Notes: generated by a model not told the origin, from the sequence alone. DNA of 64,000 bases from Chrysopilus asiliformis (GCA_964034945.1 OZ035963.1:3805328-3869327), one strand, 5' to 3'. Numbered from the stretch's first letter, positions 1-12,055 are shown. Numbers and translations are program-made.

Positions 1-100
1 TTGCGGCGTATTTCATTAAAATTTTTTTGATGAAGAGATATTTCGTACCCAAAGTTTCGCTTGTAGCGCAATTTATGCTATAACTTAAAGCAAACATAAA
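1..100. mobile_element. Fragment resembling the CGCCTGCGGCGC dispersed repeat
   Basis: The window opens with GCGGCG followed by a T-rich run. This resembles the CGCCTGCGGCGC-plus-T-run modules at 30018, 32263, 51535 and 63772. No terminus is visible because the sequence is cut by the window edge. The call rests only on a short GC-rich motif in AT-rich sequence and is weak. Confidence 0.3.
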
Positions 101-117
101 AAAAACTACAACTGCCA

Positions 118-563
118 GGGGCCAATCGTCAAATATATGATGTAGAGTAGTTGACGATTGGTATAGGAGAGGGTGTAAGGAGTGGTTTGATTGGGTTTTT
201 ATATATAGAACGGTTATGTAAAATCATATTCTATGTAAAATCATTCCCTTTATAAATTTTTCAATAAAACTTACCGTTTTCGAGAAAATTGTAAAAAAGC
301 CTTTTCATTTGTATGGCGGAGGGGAGAAGGAATGGTCTGATTTTATTCTAGCGCAATTCTTTTCTCTAGCTTAACCATTTTAAAAGTTATGGTGTTCACG
401 GACAGGCGGACAGATAGACGGATGGACATGCGGAATTCAAAATCTTTTGTCATCCTAACAACCTGCTGTAGTTCATTTTTGTGTTCGATGATTGATTCGA
501 TGCGTTACAAACGGTATACTAAATCTAATATACTCCTATTTGATATATCATATAGAGTATAAT
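118..563 (+). mobile_element. HINE/DINE-1-like non-autonomous Helentron element (short form)
   Basis: Three parts fit this class. Near the 5' side is a perfect 11-bp inverted repeat, CCAATCGTCAA (122-132) and TTGACGATTGG (151-161). In the middle is a short GGAC/AGAC microsatellite (about 400-430). At the 3' side is GTTACAAACGGTA followed by a terminal hairpin, TATACTC (529-535) and GAGTATA (555-561). The same order occurs at 15692-16281, 39132-39910 and 61400-61800. Known DINE-1/HINE elements have a subterminal inverted repeat, an RGAC-type microsatellite and a short 3' hairpin; the assignment to that class is inference. There is no coding capacity. Confidence 0.6.
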
Positions 564-2029
564 AAGTTCATTTTTTTAAAGGAGTGGAGAGCGTAAGATA
601 CAGGTTTTGTTGGAGACACCGGTTTGCATTGTTAAGAACTTTTCGATTCATTTCGAAGCATTAAAATATTCACCTTGCTCACTACGGCTCGTCGATATGT
701 GATCTATCAATATGTGATCTCTCAAATTATTGTTGAAAAATAAAACTTCAAATTAATACCGTGTGGAAATTTTCACACTTTTCATAGTTTTGAATTTCAT
801 GCATTTAAACTGGAATATTGATTGATAAAATTTAGCGTGAAAATGAAACTTGATCGATAAGTTTCGGCACATCCCATTATTGGCGGAGAGTCCTTTATGA
901 CAATGTCAGCGATAAATGAACCTAAGAGCATTAAAAACTCCACATTCACGTACTGTGACATTGAATTGAAGGATATTAAATGTTGAAAATGGTGGTGGCT
1001 ACGAAAAAAGGATCCATAACTGTAGTGCATTTTATGGAAATTTTTGTTGAAAATCTGAATGAGACCATTCACCATACTGGTATGTTGCTTTGAATTTGAT
1101 AAAATTTAAAAATTCCCTGGTGTACACTCTTGGCATGTGTAAACTTGCGAACAACATAAAAAAATCCTTCATTCACATTATGCTGAGTAGGTATGTTTAG
1201 TAGTATACAATAATATCGCTTGGTGTTGAAAATTCTTTCAGTTTCATCTTTCATCGCTTTGTCTTTCATCTTTCATATTAAACATTAAAATTTATGTTGA
1301 AAAATGCTTTGTTGGCTTGATTGCAACCTAGTGTAGTAGTACTGGTAGACACTTCGCGGATAGCAAAGCTTATTGGCTTATCGACGAAAAAAAAAACAGT
1401 TTAATTAAAATACAGAAATTGTTACCATAATTGCTTCAAAATGAACAGAAAAATTATTTTAAAAAAATATTGATTTTCGATTTTGTTGGTTTGGTGGATT
1501 TTTTACAAGCAAACATCGTGTCCAGTTCAATAATCAATTAGTTATCCAGGGGTATAACATAGAGAGGGTAATTCTGATATCCTTCTATATTGTACAATAT
1601 TTACATTGTCATAATATTCCAAAACATTGACGTTGCTTAATTTACGATTCAGTAAACATCAAAGCTTTATGTAATATTGCAAAATTTTACGTACCCATCC
1701 ACTATGTTAAACAAAATAACGAAAAATTATTTGAAAAAAAACACAAATAAATAAATACCATCAAAATTATTACTTGTTATTGCTGGTTTTATTAAATTCA
1801 TATTTACATCGGTATAAAGTCAGAAATTTCGGATTCCAGATGCAAGTTCACTTTATATTCATCATAGCGTTTGGGTGGAACTGGTTTCCTGATGTTGTTT
1901 CGAGTATCCCGCATACATGGAAAATTGTTATTCAACAAGCTTTAAATTTAAAGCACATGGTCCTTAGAGCATAGAGGTAATAATTTCTGGAAAATACTGC
2001 ACCGATCGCGAAATTTATTTTTGGCTTCA
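564..2029. other. AT-rich unassigned sequence
   Basis: I see no coding region, RNA gene or element ends that I can defend. Open frames here are short, rich in F, N, K and I, and look like chance. Confidence 0.6.
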
Positions 2030-2159
2030 AGGCGAATTTTTTAAGTAATTAAGAAATAACAACACTATATTGATTAATTCCGAGCAAACTTTTGGTTTTC
2101 GGGACAACATGCCTGAATTCGAGACTGTCCGGGTCATTCCGAGACGTGTGGTCACCCCA
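2030..2159 (-). mobile_element. Terminal fragment of the TAGGGTGACCAT family
   Basis: The segment ends in GGGACAACATGCC...GTGGTCACCCC. This is the reverse complement of the left end at 63632 (TAGGGTGACCAT ... GGCATGTTGTCCC). The shared internal block GGGACAACATGCC fixes the relationship and orientation. The other end of the element was not found, so this is probably a truncated copy. Confidence 0.5.
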
Positions 2160-2188
2160 TCTATATTTCTTAATGTCAAGTTATAAGA

Positions 2189-2280
2189 GGCTGTCCATGA
2201 AATATACGTTTTCAAAGCTTTAGAATTTTCAAACCCCAGTCGCCCTCCTTAAATTTTTCGAGATTTTTTGTATCAAGTTT
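2189..2280 (+). mobile_element. Partial GGCTGTCCATAAA MITE
   Basis: It begins GGCTGTCCATGAAATA and has the family's central T-rich block (TTTTTCGAGATTTTTT) near 2260, comparable with TTTTTCGCGATTTTTT in the copies at 53340 and 59694. The right terminal inverted repeat is missing, so the copy is degenerate or truncated. Confidence 0.4.
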
Positions 2281-2326
2281 TTTTGTTTTAGATTACCGCA
2301 AACCCCTTCCCCCTCCTGGTTTTAAA

Positions 2327-2375
2327 ACATTTGTTAGGCACTGCAACCTATCAACAACAGATACTTGTATAACAC
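2327..2375 (+). repeat. Copy of the ACATTTGTAAGG dispersed repeat (diverged)
   Basis: ACATTTGTTAGG is followed by GCAACCTATCAACAACAG, which matches the downstream part of the copy at 58932 (GCAACCTACCAACGACAG) with two differences. The upstream part is not clear here. Confidence 0.5.
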
Positions 2376-4458
2376 CAAACGGAATCGGTCATATCGTGAA
2401 AACCACAATAGAAAATTTAGAAAAACTAAAGAAGATTTTAGCAGGATTTCAATAATCGAATTCGTAAACGACTCGACTGATAGAGCTGAAATTTTTACTT
2501 CTGTTTTGTTACAAGAAAGGATCAGAGTTCACAAGAAAATTTTGTGGCAAACTGCGTGTTTTTTCCCCTTTTTTCTCTTTATTTTTCCCCTTTTTACCGC
2601 AACATTTCCCTTTATCCTAAATTGGAAACCGATTTTTAATTTTGCGCCACTAGAATCGATTGAAAATTTCGCAGCGTTCAATAGGAGTAGATAAATATTT
2701 AGACGTAAAATAAACACTTCCCGATTTCCATATTTTTTTTACCCAATTTTCCAACACGCTCCTAACAATCAATAGATATCATTATAATCTAGAGCCACAA
2801 ATAAACTGTTCCAATTTCAAGATTAACTAAAACCAAAATCAAACAAAAAAATTTCGTCTCCATACCATCGCGTTTTGGTAATGCGATACAATAATAAATA
2901 TTGAAAACTTTCTGGAAATGATAATTAATACTAAAGGAACACAAAAATGATATTTAAACCAAACATTAACTCAAATCCGAAACAATCAAATTAAATCCTT
3001 GTTATAACTGGTAGTTAAATTTTATAATATAACAGAGTGAGATAGAAAATTCTATTCTATAATAGAATTAGACTATATAAGGGGGAGCTAACAGTGCTTT
3101 TTAGGGATAAAATAATGGGATGAATGGTTGGATTTGCGGAAAAGTAGCGAAAAACGTAGTGAAATTCGTTAATAAAATCAGGACAATCCGGTTTCATCTT
3201 TGTCCTTCCGCAATGAGTTTCGTATTTAATGAAAACACTTAGCAACGTAATTAAATGTAGCACATAATCCGTTTTTATCCAGAAAAGTTATTGTTGCTAC
3301 TTTATCATATAATACAACTTCCGTCGGGTATTAATTTTAGTCCCGCTGTTATATAAACCGTCATCATACTGCACCCGATGAGTCCTACGATAGGATGAAT
3401 TCGGTGGGGAGTGAAGTTGCTGCTGTACTATTTCATGACATCGCGTAGCATGACGTATCCTAGCACCGACGATCCTACCAGTACTACAAATTTCCGTTTT
3501 CCCGTTTTTGTACACTTTGGTCAACATCATATATAGTCGTATATCACTAAAAGCGCTATCCGAACAACATCACAGGATAAAAACTATGTTTCCCCTTTTC
3601 TATGACAGAATAACGTTGGCATTCAAAAAGCCCTCCATCATCCACCGATTAGTAACTATCGCCCTTATAGTATACGAGCTGGGGTTGTTGCATTGGCCAA
3701 AACCACCCTTCGGTTTAACTTTTAATGAAATATTTTTCCGCTAATCATGATTTCTTATTCACCCATTATAGTCGCATCAACCGGTGGCCCTTTAAATGTA
3801 TCTTTGACCAGCATCCCTTTTTATCCAACGAATCTTAAGTCAATTGTCTAGACGTTCAATTATGCGCTCCTAGAGAATGCATTTCTTGTGCACATTCAAT
3901 ACAAAGCTCTTTTTATAGGGTTAAAAGCTTCGTATTTTGAGAACGTCATTGGAATTATAAGAGAATCACATTGTGCAACTATCCTTCGTGTCGGTTTTGC
4001 AATTTTCGAAGAGTTCACTACACACCGAAAGTGTCGCCTTGATATGTGGTTAAAATAAAAGTTTAACTACTATGAGGTTAAGGCGATGTGTGTCAGTAGG
4101 AGTCAATAAAGTTTTAATTTAAATTAAATTTTCATGAAATTTAATTTTAATAACTTTTAACAATGTTTATGTTCAATTTGCGGATACGAGAATTTAGTAT
4201 TTGAAATGCGAATGGTATGTCGTTATTTATTCCCATGTTAAATTCGTTATTTTGATATCGTCATAAAGAATGTTGGGAAATGAAATTTTGATACAATAAT
4301 TTTGGCCAGTAGAATTGGCGTGACATGTGGAAATATTTTCTGTATGCAGTCCAAATTTCAATCTCCATGTGGTATTTGAAATTCTGATTTACTAGGAAAA
4401 TTTATGAAAATTCACGCACTTGCAAACAATAAATAGACTTTCACAATTTTAATTGTTC
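2376..4458. other. Unassigned AT-rich sequence with one imperfect hairpin
   Basis: No gene is recognised. An imperfect inverted repeat starts with CGCCTT at 4035 and ends with AAGGCG at 4085; both inner flanks carry a (G)TTAAA block. It could be a tiny decayed MITE, but no target duplication was found. Open frames at 2365-2694 and 3297-3530 have no recognisable motif. Confidence 0.5.
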
Positions 4459-4543
4459 TAAAGGGTGTTTTTTTTAGACGTGTGGTTTTCAAGAAGAACT
4501 AAAACGCATATAATTTAATGTTATGGCCAAGAGTTTAGCTTTA

Positions 4544-5196
4544 TTATAAAAATAAGGGTTTGCCATTATGCTTTAAAAATGATTTCGGGCAAGTGGCCGC
4601 CGCGGCTGGCTCGAATAAATTCCAGATCGTCTCGGGCTTATCTGCGTAGACAAGCGACTTCACATATCCCCACAAAAAATAGTCCAGCGGTGTTAAATCG
4701 CACGATCTTGGAGTCCACGCCACAGGCCCACGACGCGAGATAATGCGCTCATCAAAAGTTTCCTTCAATAAATTGATTGTTTCGTTGGCTGTATGGCATG
4801 TAGCGCCGTCTTGTTGGAACCAAAGGTCGTCCACATCAACATCCTCCAATTCAGGCACGAGAAAGTCATTAATCATGGCTCGATAGCATTCCCCATTGAC
4901 TGTAACATTATGGCCGGCTTCATTTTTGAAGAAATATGGACCAATGATTCCCTCTGCCCATAGAGCACACCAAACAGTGACTTTTTGAGGATGTAACGGC
5001 GTCTGAAGAATGGCTTGTGGATTACCATCCCTCCAAATGAGACAATTTTGCTTATTGACGTACCCATTCAACCAAAAGTGAGCTTCATCGCTGAACAAAT
5101 TTTTTTTGTGAAAATCGGGATCGGTGGCCATCTTGTTTTGGGCCCATTCACCGAACGTGCGACGCGCTTGATGGTCGTTTGACGAAATGGCAAACC
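4544..5196 (-). pseudogene. Truncated, frameshifted rosa-like DD41D transposase
   Basis: This is the remnant of a DDE/D transposase that would cut and rejoin transposon ends in the nucleus. The open frame from the ATG at 5129-5131 is 195 residues. It has FSDEAHF with Asp15, WFQQDGATCH with Asp108 and LTPLDYFLWG with Asp150; 92 and 41 residues separate the three aspartates, the spacing of the rosa group. Homology to copy 2 continues upstream of this ATG to about 5196, where a nested element interrupts the sequence. After YADKPETI an 88-bp deletion shifts the frame, so the last 26 residues are not the native C-terminus. The N-terminal helix-turn-helix part expected in mariner transposases is absent. 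It should be non-functional. Confidence 0.85.
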
Positions 5197-5604
5197 CACT
5201 GATATCCTACTACTAGATCAAGCCATTTGCTATCTCAAATGGGCCACTGAAACGTCAAAAAGCTATGACGAAAAAAAGGGACAAAGCTAGTAATTCTGGG
5301 AAATTAAAATTCTGGAAAAAAATGCTTATGCAGGTCCCCGACGGAATATTATTCAATTCCTATACCGATTATTCATGTTAATATTCAGAGCTGCCACATA
5401 CATTTAATATGCAATTCCCTAAACCGTGTATAAGTCTTATGAGTTCGACGTAAAACATATAATTCAAGTGTTATTGAGTTTGTTGATTCGAACGTTTGGC
5501 ATCACGAAAATTCGAAGACAAAATGCGACAACCATAGTCACGCTGTCCCATATTTTTGCTATGGAATTGTTCGAGTGCCGCGATCTAGTAATACGATATC
5601 TGTG
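5197..5604. mobile_element. 408-bp nested DNA element inside rosa-like copy 1
   Basis: Its ends are inverted: CACTGATATCCTACTACTAG on the left and CACAGATATCGTATTACTAG when the right end is reverse-complemented, then GATC in both. The flanking 8-mers GGCAAACC (5189-5196) and GGGAAACC (5605-5612) differ by one base. Removing the insert with one 8-mer restores the uninterrupted junction of copy 2. The 8-bp duplication suggests hAT or P-type integration, but the termini are not ones I can place. The 80-codon open frame at 5426-5668 runs out through the right end and is probably chance. Confidence 0.8.
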
Positions 5605-5706
5605 GGGAAACCAAACTGAGGATAAATCAAGTGACAACTGTCAAAAAGACCAACTCCGAAAAAAGTAGTGCCAGATTGCAAACCACACGTCTAAAAAAAC
5701 ACTCTT

Positions 5707-8700
5707 TATAAAGCAATTTTGTGTTTGAAAATCTTATATAAACTCATATAAAAATCCAGCTAACAACAGGGAGAGTCAGAGAGGGTTTGAACAGAATTAG
5801 CATGGATAAGTATGCCAATAAGCCCAAGGATTTCATTTATTGTAAATACTCGAATTCAAGAAATTTTCTACTCTAACATATCAACAATTACTCCCCCTTA
5901 ACGTATTTATTATTGATAATTTCCCAAAGTTCACTTCAATCATCAAAGATGTTCCTAATAAATATAAACACTTCAAGTTAATATAGTCAGGATATGTTTT
6001 TTGATGTTTGCTTTTGAGTCAATCACAGTGAAATTTCTGTCTTTCTCAATCTTAACTAAATTGTGTTCAATTACATTTAATTTACGTTTCATATCTAATC
6101 TAGAATTTTGCATTTTCAATCGAGTTGGAAGGAATGAAGCACTAAAAGGACTTTGTTCTAAGTGAACTGAATGAAAATTATTTTAAGTTTATTTCCCCCC
6201 ACAGTCACCCCGTTTTATAGATAAGACCGGAAGCACACTTATATACAATTGATTTGATATCAAAAGAAATCGGATGGATTCATCCTTTCTATCGAATCAA
6301 ATTAATTACTCTCCATTCCATGAAGCTTAAAGCACTTGATTTGTTTAAAGTTCCCTTTTCCGTTATCGTTTTCATTTTCAGTATTTTTTTTTTTTACTTC
6401 TGTAAATTTTTTGTCCTTTTGTTCCTTGCCTTATCCTTCATTCTATTTATTTAATTCCTTTTGCTTCCTATCGAGTTAAATCTTCTTTCACAGTTCTACA
6501 GTTTTACCCTTCAGATTCGGTTCGACGAATACTGAATTCTCAAAGGAAACCTTTCGCACTGAAATTTCAAAAAGAAAAGCTTTTCGAAACAAACAGTTTT
6601 TATTTTTCCTGTTTTCATTTGACTTCAATTTTTGTTTTTCCTTCTCTGTCGTGCTTTCTTTGATTTCAGAGCCGAAGGAAAGAAGATGAATACTAAAAAT
6701 ATCTGAAAGAGTAAAAGGCAAAGGCAAAAGAAATTTGGCGGAATTCTTATTCGTCCTGACATAAATCACTGCCACACTGTGTACCAGAATTGATGTGACT
6801 AGGATTTTTGGCTTTGGGAAAACCAAAGAAGCAAAGAAAATAGAACGAAAAAACAAAAGAAATGTTGAACTGAGAACCAAAAAAAAAATAGGGGTTGAAA
6901 CGAAATCCTAGAATGGCTGAAATTGTAGTGTGAGGTCGTGAAGATCGACAGAGTTACCTATCAGAGGGTGAAAAAAGTTTTCAACTTAAAATAAAAAAAA
7001 AACCCCGCAAAATAAATGGTTCATCGATTCCTTATAACCCCTCTATAGATCTGATCCTGAGGACCTCTCAGGAGAAAAATTGAGAAAACCAAGAAAAATA
7101 CTCCAAAGTGAACCAAATTCGTAAGGAAAAAAAGTGAAATTTCGGAAAACTTATTACTGTTTGGCCAGATGGGCTATCGGGATTGATCCGTACTATGAAC
7201 AACTTTTAAATTTTAAATAAAGCGGTAGTACAAAGTTTCTGTGGATTACGTAGATTAAATTGAAAAGTATTGAGATTGCGATAAAATTAAATAATTATGT
7301 TGTCACAGTGACAGGTTTTGCACTGAAATGTGTTGATAATGAGGAAATAATGAATTAAAAGTAGTTATTCCTCAGTCAGGTGTCCGTAAAAGATATTACA
7401 CTTTTGGAGAAAAAAATGTGGCGTCTCCGGGAGTGTACTAAACTCCATTTAAAAAAAATTTTTTTGCAGGTCCGTAATACTCTTTCACATGTGAACCGGG
7501 CATAACGTTTTGAAAAAGAAGTCAATTGTGGTGGCTTCGATTGCCCTTTTTACGATTTAACAAAAAAAAAAAATCCTGGCGATCCTATTTCTTATTCCTT
7601 GTCCTTTTGCAGGATTGAACCCAGTGTGAGTGTGTGTTTGGAGATTATCCCGAATGGTTTGTTTTCTTTGCGCTCCAGTAAGTTTTCCTGCTGCTATTCC
7701 ATAAAGGACACCAACGTAGATCAGATTGTGTGTTTTTTTCGCGTCTATCCTTTTTGCCCACATAATGCTTGTCGTACATTGAAAACCGAACGAAAAATAG
7801 GAAAAACTTTTGTCGTTGACGTACTCGATTTTCTTTTCCTCATTCTTATTTCAGAATCTTTTCCTTTTGTAGAAAAAATGAAAATAAAATAAATAAAAAC
7901 AAACTTGAAAAACGAAAAAGGGTGTTCCATTTTTCGAGAGATTTTAAGAAAAAACGAGTTAGACGGGTCGCCTGACTTTGATTCCCTTTGGGTTTGACAT
8001 CGGTATAGCTTCAAGGATAGTGGAAGCCAGGTCAGAATAATGCGATCGACGAACCCACAGACCAGCAAGCAGCAGACTTCATCTTTGGTTTTCGTTAGCG
8101 TACGAACACAAAAAAAAATATTTGTTTGTGTCGTCATAGGGAATTTTTGTTTCAAAACATTTTGATGGGTCAAATGGCAAACGTCAAATGACAGAAGGAA
8201 AAGGTTTCCATTCGAATCCTTTTTGTTTTTTTTTTGTTTGTTTGTATGTTTTTCCATCTTATCCTTTTGTTAAAAGAGCCCAATTTCGCATTTTTTTCAC
8301 CTCTAATATACTACTTTATATGAGATTGAAGACGAGTGGGCATATAATAGGTTTTTTTTTTGGTTTATTTGGCAATGGTTGCCTTTTTTATATTCGTATG
8401 TTAGTTGCATGTGTGGTAAAGTGTTGTGTTGTTAACAATTTTAATTCAAATTTTTGTAAGATTTTCTATAGAATGGCTAATCGCAATAAGAAACTTTTTC
8501 GAGCACTGAAATTATTTTTTTTGATTTTTTTTACTAAAATTTGTTGAAAAAATATTTTTTTGGAGCGATAAATATAGACGCTTGTAAACAATTGATATTT
8601 GGCCTCAAATCGTGCTTTGTTATCGAGGAATTTGCAAAAATCTAATAAGTTATTTAATATATAGCAGGCGAGGGGTCACAGAATAGTGGGAAAGAGGGAA

Positions 8701-9112
8701 ATCTCATTACATTCAAATATGGCCATGACACGCCTTGTAATTAAATGGAAATGGCTTAGAGAGAAACAAAATTAAGTAAATATTCTCGAAATAATTCAAT
8801 GAAAAATATTAACATTCTACAGATCGAGATAATCAAATAAATAAAAGTATAAAGTTAGGGTGTTTTTTTTATAATTTGCTGCACTTGAAATTTTGGTTCA
8901 CTTCCCCCGAAGGAGAGAAATGGGGTTAAATATTACGTTTTTGACGTTATTTTGGCAAACTTACAATTTTTTCTTTTGATTTTATTATTATGAGAAATAA
9001 AGAAAGCAAAATAATTCAGTCTTTTCCGTATGATAAAATCACAAGGTGATTCAGCATCCCCCTTGTAGGATCCTCGACGTTTGCTTCCTCTAAATAAAGT
9101 CCTTATTTTCAG
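5707..9112. other. Unassigned AT-rich stretch
   Basis: The stretch is low in complexity, with many A and T runs. The longest frame (7745-8257, minus) is rich in K, F and S and has no recognisable domain. I found no clear element ends or RNA genes. Confidence 0.55.
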
Positions 9113-9198
9113 GTCCCACGGGGGAATGGCGTTTGTATGTCATAACAAATGATGACATTGATATCATAACGAGAGATGGTTGCACGTGTCGACTATGA
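9113..9198 (+). other. Possible terminal coding exon
   Basis: A plausible 3' splice acceptor, CCTTATTTTCAG, ends at 9112. The following sequence is open in one frame for 27 codons to TGA at 9196-9198 and reads EWRLYVITNDDIDII in its centre. Local composition is less AT-rich than the flanks through about 9300. An overlapping frame from an ATG at 9177 is open for a further 37 codons. No family is recognised, and a chance open frame of this length is quite likely. Confidence 0.2.
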
Positions 9199-9299
9199 CG
9201 ACAGCAAGGACGATGAATTCTTTGTTCGACTCCACTACAACAACATCATTAACCCTCTATCACTATCAACCCATAGCTATGGTTCGTCCTGACTTCTGA

Positions 9300-11312
9300 T
9301 GCATTTACAACAGACGTGAATGTCAACAAAACAAATTGGACCATTTTTATTGTTTTGATTCCAGAATTTTGGGCTCCTTCCTCATCCCCATTCGAAGTCC
9401 TTTTTAGCCTCTTTTTTTCTTTATACGCGGGGTATTTATTGTCGTCGTCATATTTGAAGTCGTCACATCTGACAGTAATGGTGACTGTTAGCCCCGTTTT
9501 TGCTTACGGAAATATGCCCTTTGATTACGATGTATTGGAATTTCGGGTCTTATTTTTCGAATAATAAGCTAACATACATTAGGATGGTTTTTCTGTGCAA
9601 AAATATTTCAAGGATATTCCTAGCAACGCTATGGAATGATAATAATTCCATTGAGGAAAATTATTTTCAATTGGATCAAATTGTTTGTGTTCAAAAATGT
9701 TTTTCTACGAAGTCACATAAGGAAAATTTAAGGACCGCAACGCAAATCCGATTTAAAAATAAAGATTTTTATGGGGAAATTTCTTGATATGCGTATCAAT
9801 TTGCAGAGAAATCAAAACTGTTAAGGATATTTACACTAAAAGATTCTTAAATGTTTAATGGAAAGAAAATATTTGGTTTTTTTTGTATATTTAGTAATGT
9901 GATCTGCTTTTGTGTTCTTAGTTTATTTTAGTTAATTTTCCGCACAATTTCCAACAAATGGATATTGAGGGGACATCAAATGTTAAGTAGAAACAAACAA
10001 ACTTCTGGTATCATTGGTGTAGGACTAATTATCTATTAATAGTAGTATATAATTGGCCAAATATAAACATCGAATTGATGACCAGGAGCTCATGTCCGTA
10101 TTTACTCGTATCGGATAACCAAACACGAAATAGAAATCTAAAATAAGTATAACGTGCTGTTCGCTTTTAGTTAGAGTATCCGTTTACCAGTTTTATAAAC
10201 ACTATTTTATCAATACGCATATAGGTTTTGTTTACAGGGAAACCAAATTTAGAATGAACGAGAAAAAAAATTTTCCAACAGATATAATTTTTTATATATT
10301 TTCTATTTTCTCCGAAACCAAATATTGCAGAGGAAAGTTTTGTGTTGATTGCTCATTTTCGCATTTTTGATTTCATTCGAGAAAATCGTTAAATATATCT
10401 CTGCTGAACGCGGGAGTGGAAGGGGGTAGTACGCTTTTACTTATTATGATTTTAAACTTAAAATATTGCCGGATAAACTAAAAAAAGAAACGGATTTTAA
10501 AATATAAAAACGGAATTTTTTCCTCAACAAGATTTTCCACAACTTTGGGTTCTACTGTATCTTCGTCTTCATTACAACTACTTTCTATTAATGGGTTTTT
10601 GCTACCATTCGTCCAATAGTAGTAGAAACCTTCTAAGGTTTATAAACATATTTATATCCTGACCGGATCAATAGGATTTATGTAGGGTCGCGAAACCGTC
10701 ATTAGGGGCAATTGATTCATGTTCTATTAGCTTTCAACACCATCGCATCGTATTTCGAATGGCCATGATAAACAAAAACAAAAACAAGCAACAATTTCTC
10801 TAATTCGAATGGCTAACCAAACAGTTTTCCAACTTGCGTCTCCTCGCCGGTGTTCATTTTACTGAAATAAAATGGGAAAATTACTTCATTTTACTATTCC
10901 CCATAATATTAACTAGAAGTCTGAATATTGTCGAATTGGATTCGACAACTTAATTTAAATCAAAAATCAATTACGGAAAAAGGTTTCCATTCACATGCAG
11001 TTGAGTCCTTGGGTGTTTATTTTTTCCTGATTTTTTTTTGTCTGCTTTTTTTACATTCTTAGATTTTATCCCTTATATTCGGACCAATTGAATAAAAAAT
11101 ATATGATATCTCTAGAACGGTTTGTATAATATTTGAAACCTTTGGGAAACAGGAAAACTGTACATGAATTTTATCACCCGTTGGTGGCAGTGTGGCTAAA
11201 AGAATAACACCCTGAGCTACTGAGCTGAATGTCCGTAAACACGTCACGTTAAATTCTGGCTTTTTATGCCCCCCTTCCCAAATTTTCGCCCAATAATAAA
11301 GGTCGAGTAACT
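9300..11312. other. Unassigned AT-rich stretch
   Basis: No gene, RNA or element boundary can be supported. Short frames at 9316-9787 overlap each other in different phases and show no motif. Confidence 0.55.
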
Positions 11313-11320
11313 ACCTAGGT

Positions 11321-12047
11321 CAGCGTTTCTCAACCTTTCAGTATTCGCGGCCCAATTTTCAATCAAAATTGTCATCGCGCGCCCCCCCCCCCCCTGCATA
11401 CAATAAAATGTATACAATAATAACGTAATTTGAGTATTTTGGCGCTAAACCTACACTACTACCCTAATTTTAAATCACAATTAACGCGAAACTGGCGCAA
11501 ATTGTTTGAAGTGAGCACAGTGAACGTATAGAATGCAGCTACAACGTAACCGCAACGCAAAAGTTTGCAAACTTCTAACTTTGCCGCAGAATTCTGCGTT
11601 GACAGTTCATAAAGTGAGGTTGGAAAAATGTCGTTCGAGGAAAAATTGATAGCCTTAGTGCAAATAACAAAGATAAAGACCAACAAAGCAAATTATCGCT
11701 CGAAAATTATCCATTTTTGTAATTTTTCCAAGTTTATACCACTTTATATTATGTCACTTGTACTACTTCACGAGCTGCCATTGTGCTCTGCCGCTAGAAT
11801 TTTGCACTGCGTGACAGTTCAGAGCGTTGTAGTTGCGTTGGTTTCGCGCTGGTTTCGCGTTCATTGTGCTCCAAGCGTAAGTTAATAAGTTAATTATTAA
11901 ATATTATCTCGAAATGTATTTTGTTTTGTATGTGGGTATGTACTTTCCTTTCAGTCAATTAATAAACTTTTTTAAATATTTTGTCTTGGATATGCTCGCG
12001 CCCTTCCCTTAAATGTACTCGCGCGCCCCACAGGTTGAGAATCGCAG
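11321..12047. mobile_element. 727-bp non-autonomous hAT-type element
   Basis: The ends are CAGCGTTTCTCAACC and GGTTGAGAATCGCAG, inverted with two mismatches over 15 bp. They are flanked by an exact 8-bp duplication, ACCTAGGT (11313-11320 and 12048-12055). CAG...TTCTCAACC ends and an 8-bp duplication are typical of hAT elements. Inside, two further blocks are inverted: GAGCACAGTGAACG near 11513 and CGTTCATTGTGCTC near 11860, so it may hold another, older element. Internal frames (75 and 85 codons) are overlapping and opposed; no hAT transposase motif is seen. Confidence 0.9.
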
Positions 12048-12055
12048 ACCTAGGT

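Larger units (their letters stand above)
4461..5706 (-). mobile_element. rosa-like (DD41D) mariner-family transposon, copy 1, with a nested insertion
   Basis: The element is bounded by inverted repeats of about 30 bp. The left end reads AAGGGTGTTTTTTTTAGACG; the right end, reverse-complemented, reads AAGAGTGTTTTTTTAGACG, and both continue TGTGGTTT. TA dinucleotides flank it at 4459-4460 and 5707-5708, the usual Tc1/mariner target duplication. The body encodes transposase on the minus strand. Relative to copy 2 (50420-51334) it carries a 408-bp insertion at 5197-5604 and lacks 88 bp corresponding to 50585-50672. Without the insertion the two copies share the same internal junction, so both descend from one deletion derivative. 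Confidence 0.9.

Noticed and set aside
8857..8890. AGGGTGTTTTTTTTATAATT resembling a rosa-like terminal repeat
   Set aside because: Similarity stops after the T run and there is no partner end; likely chance.
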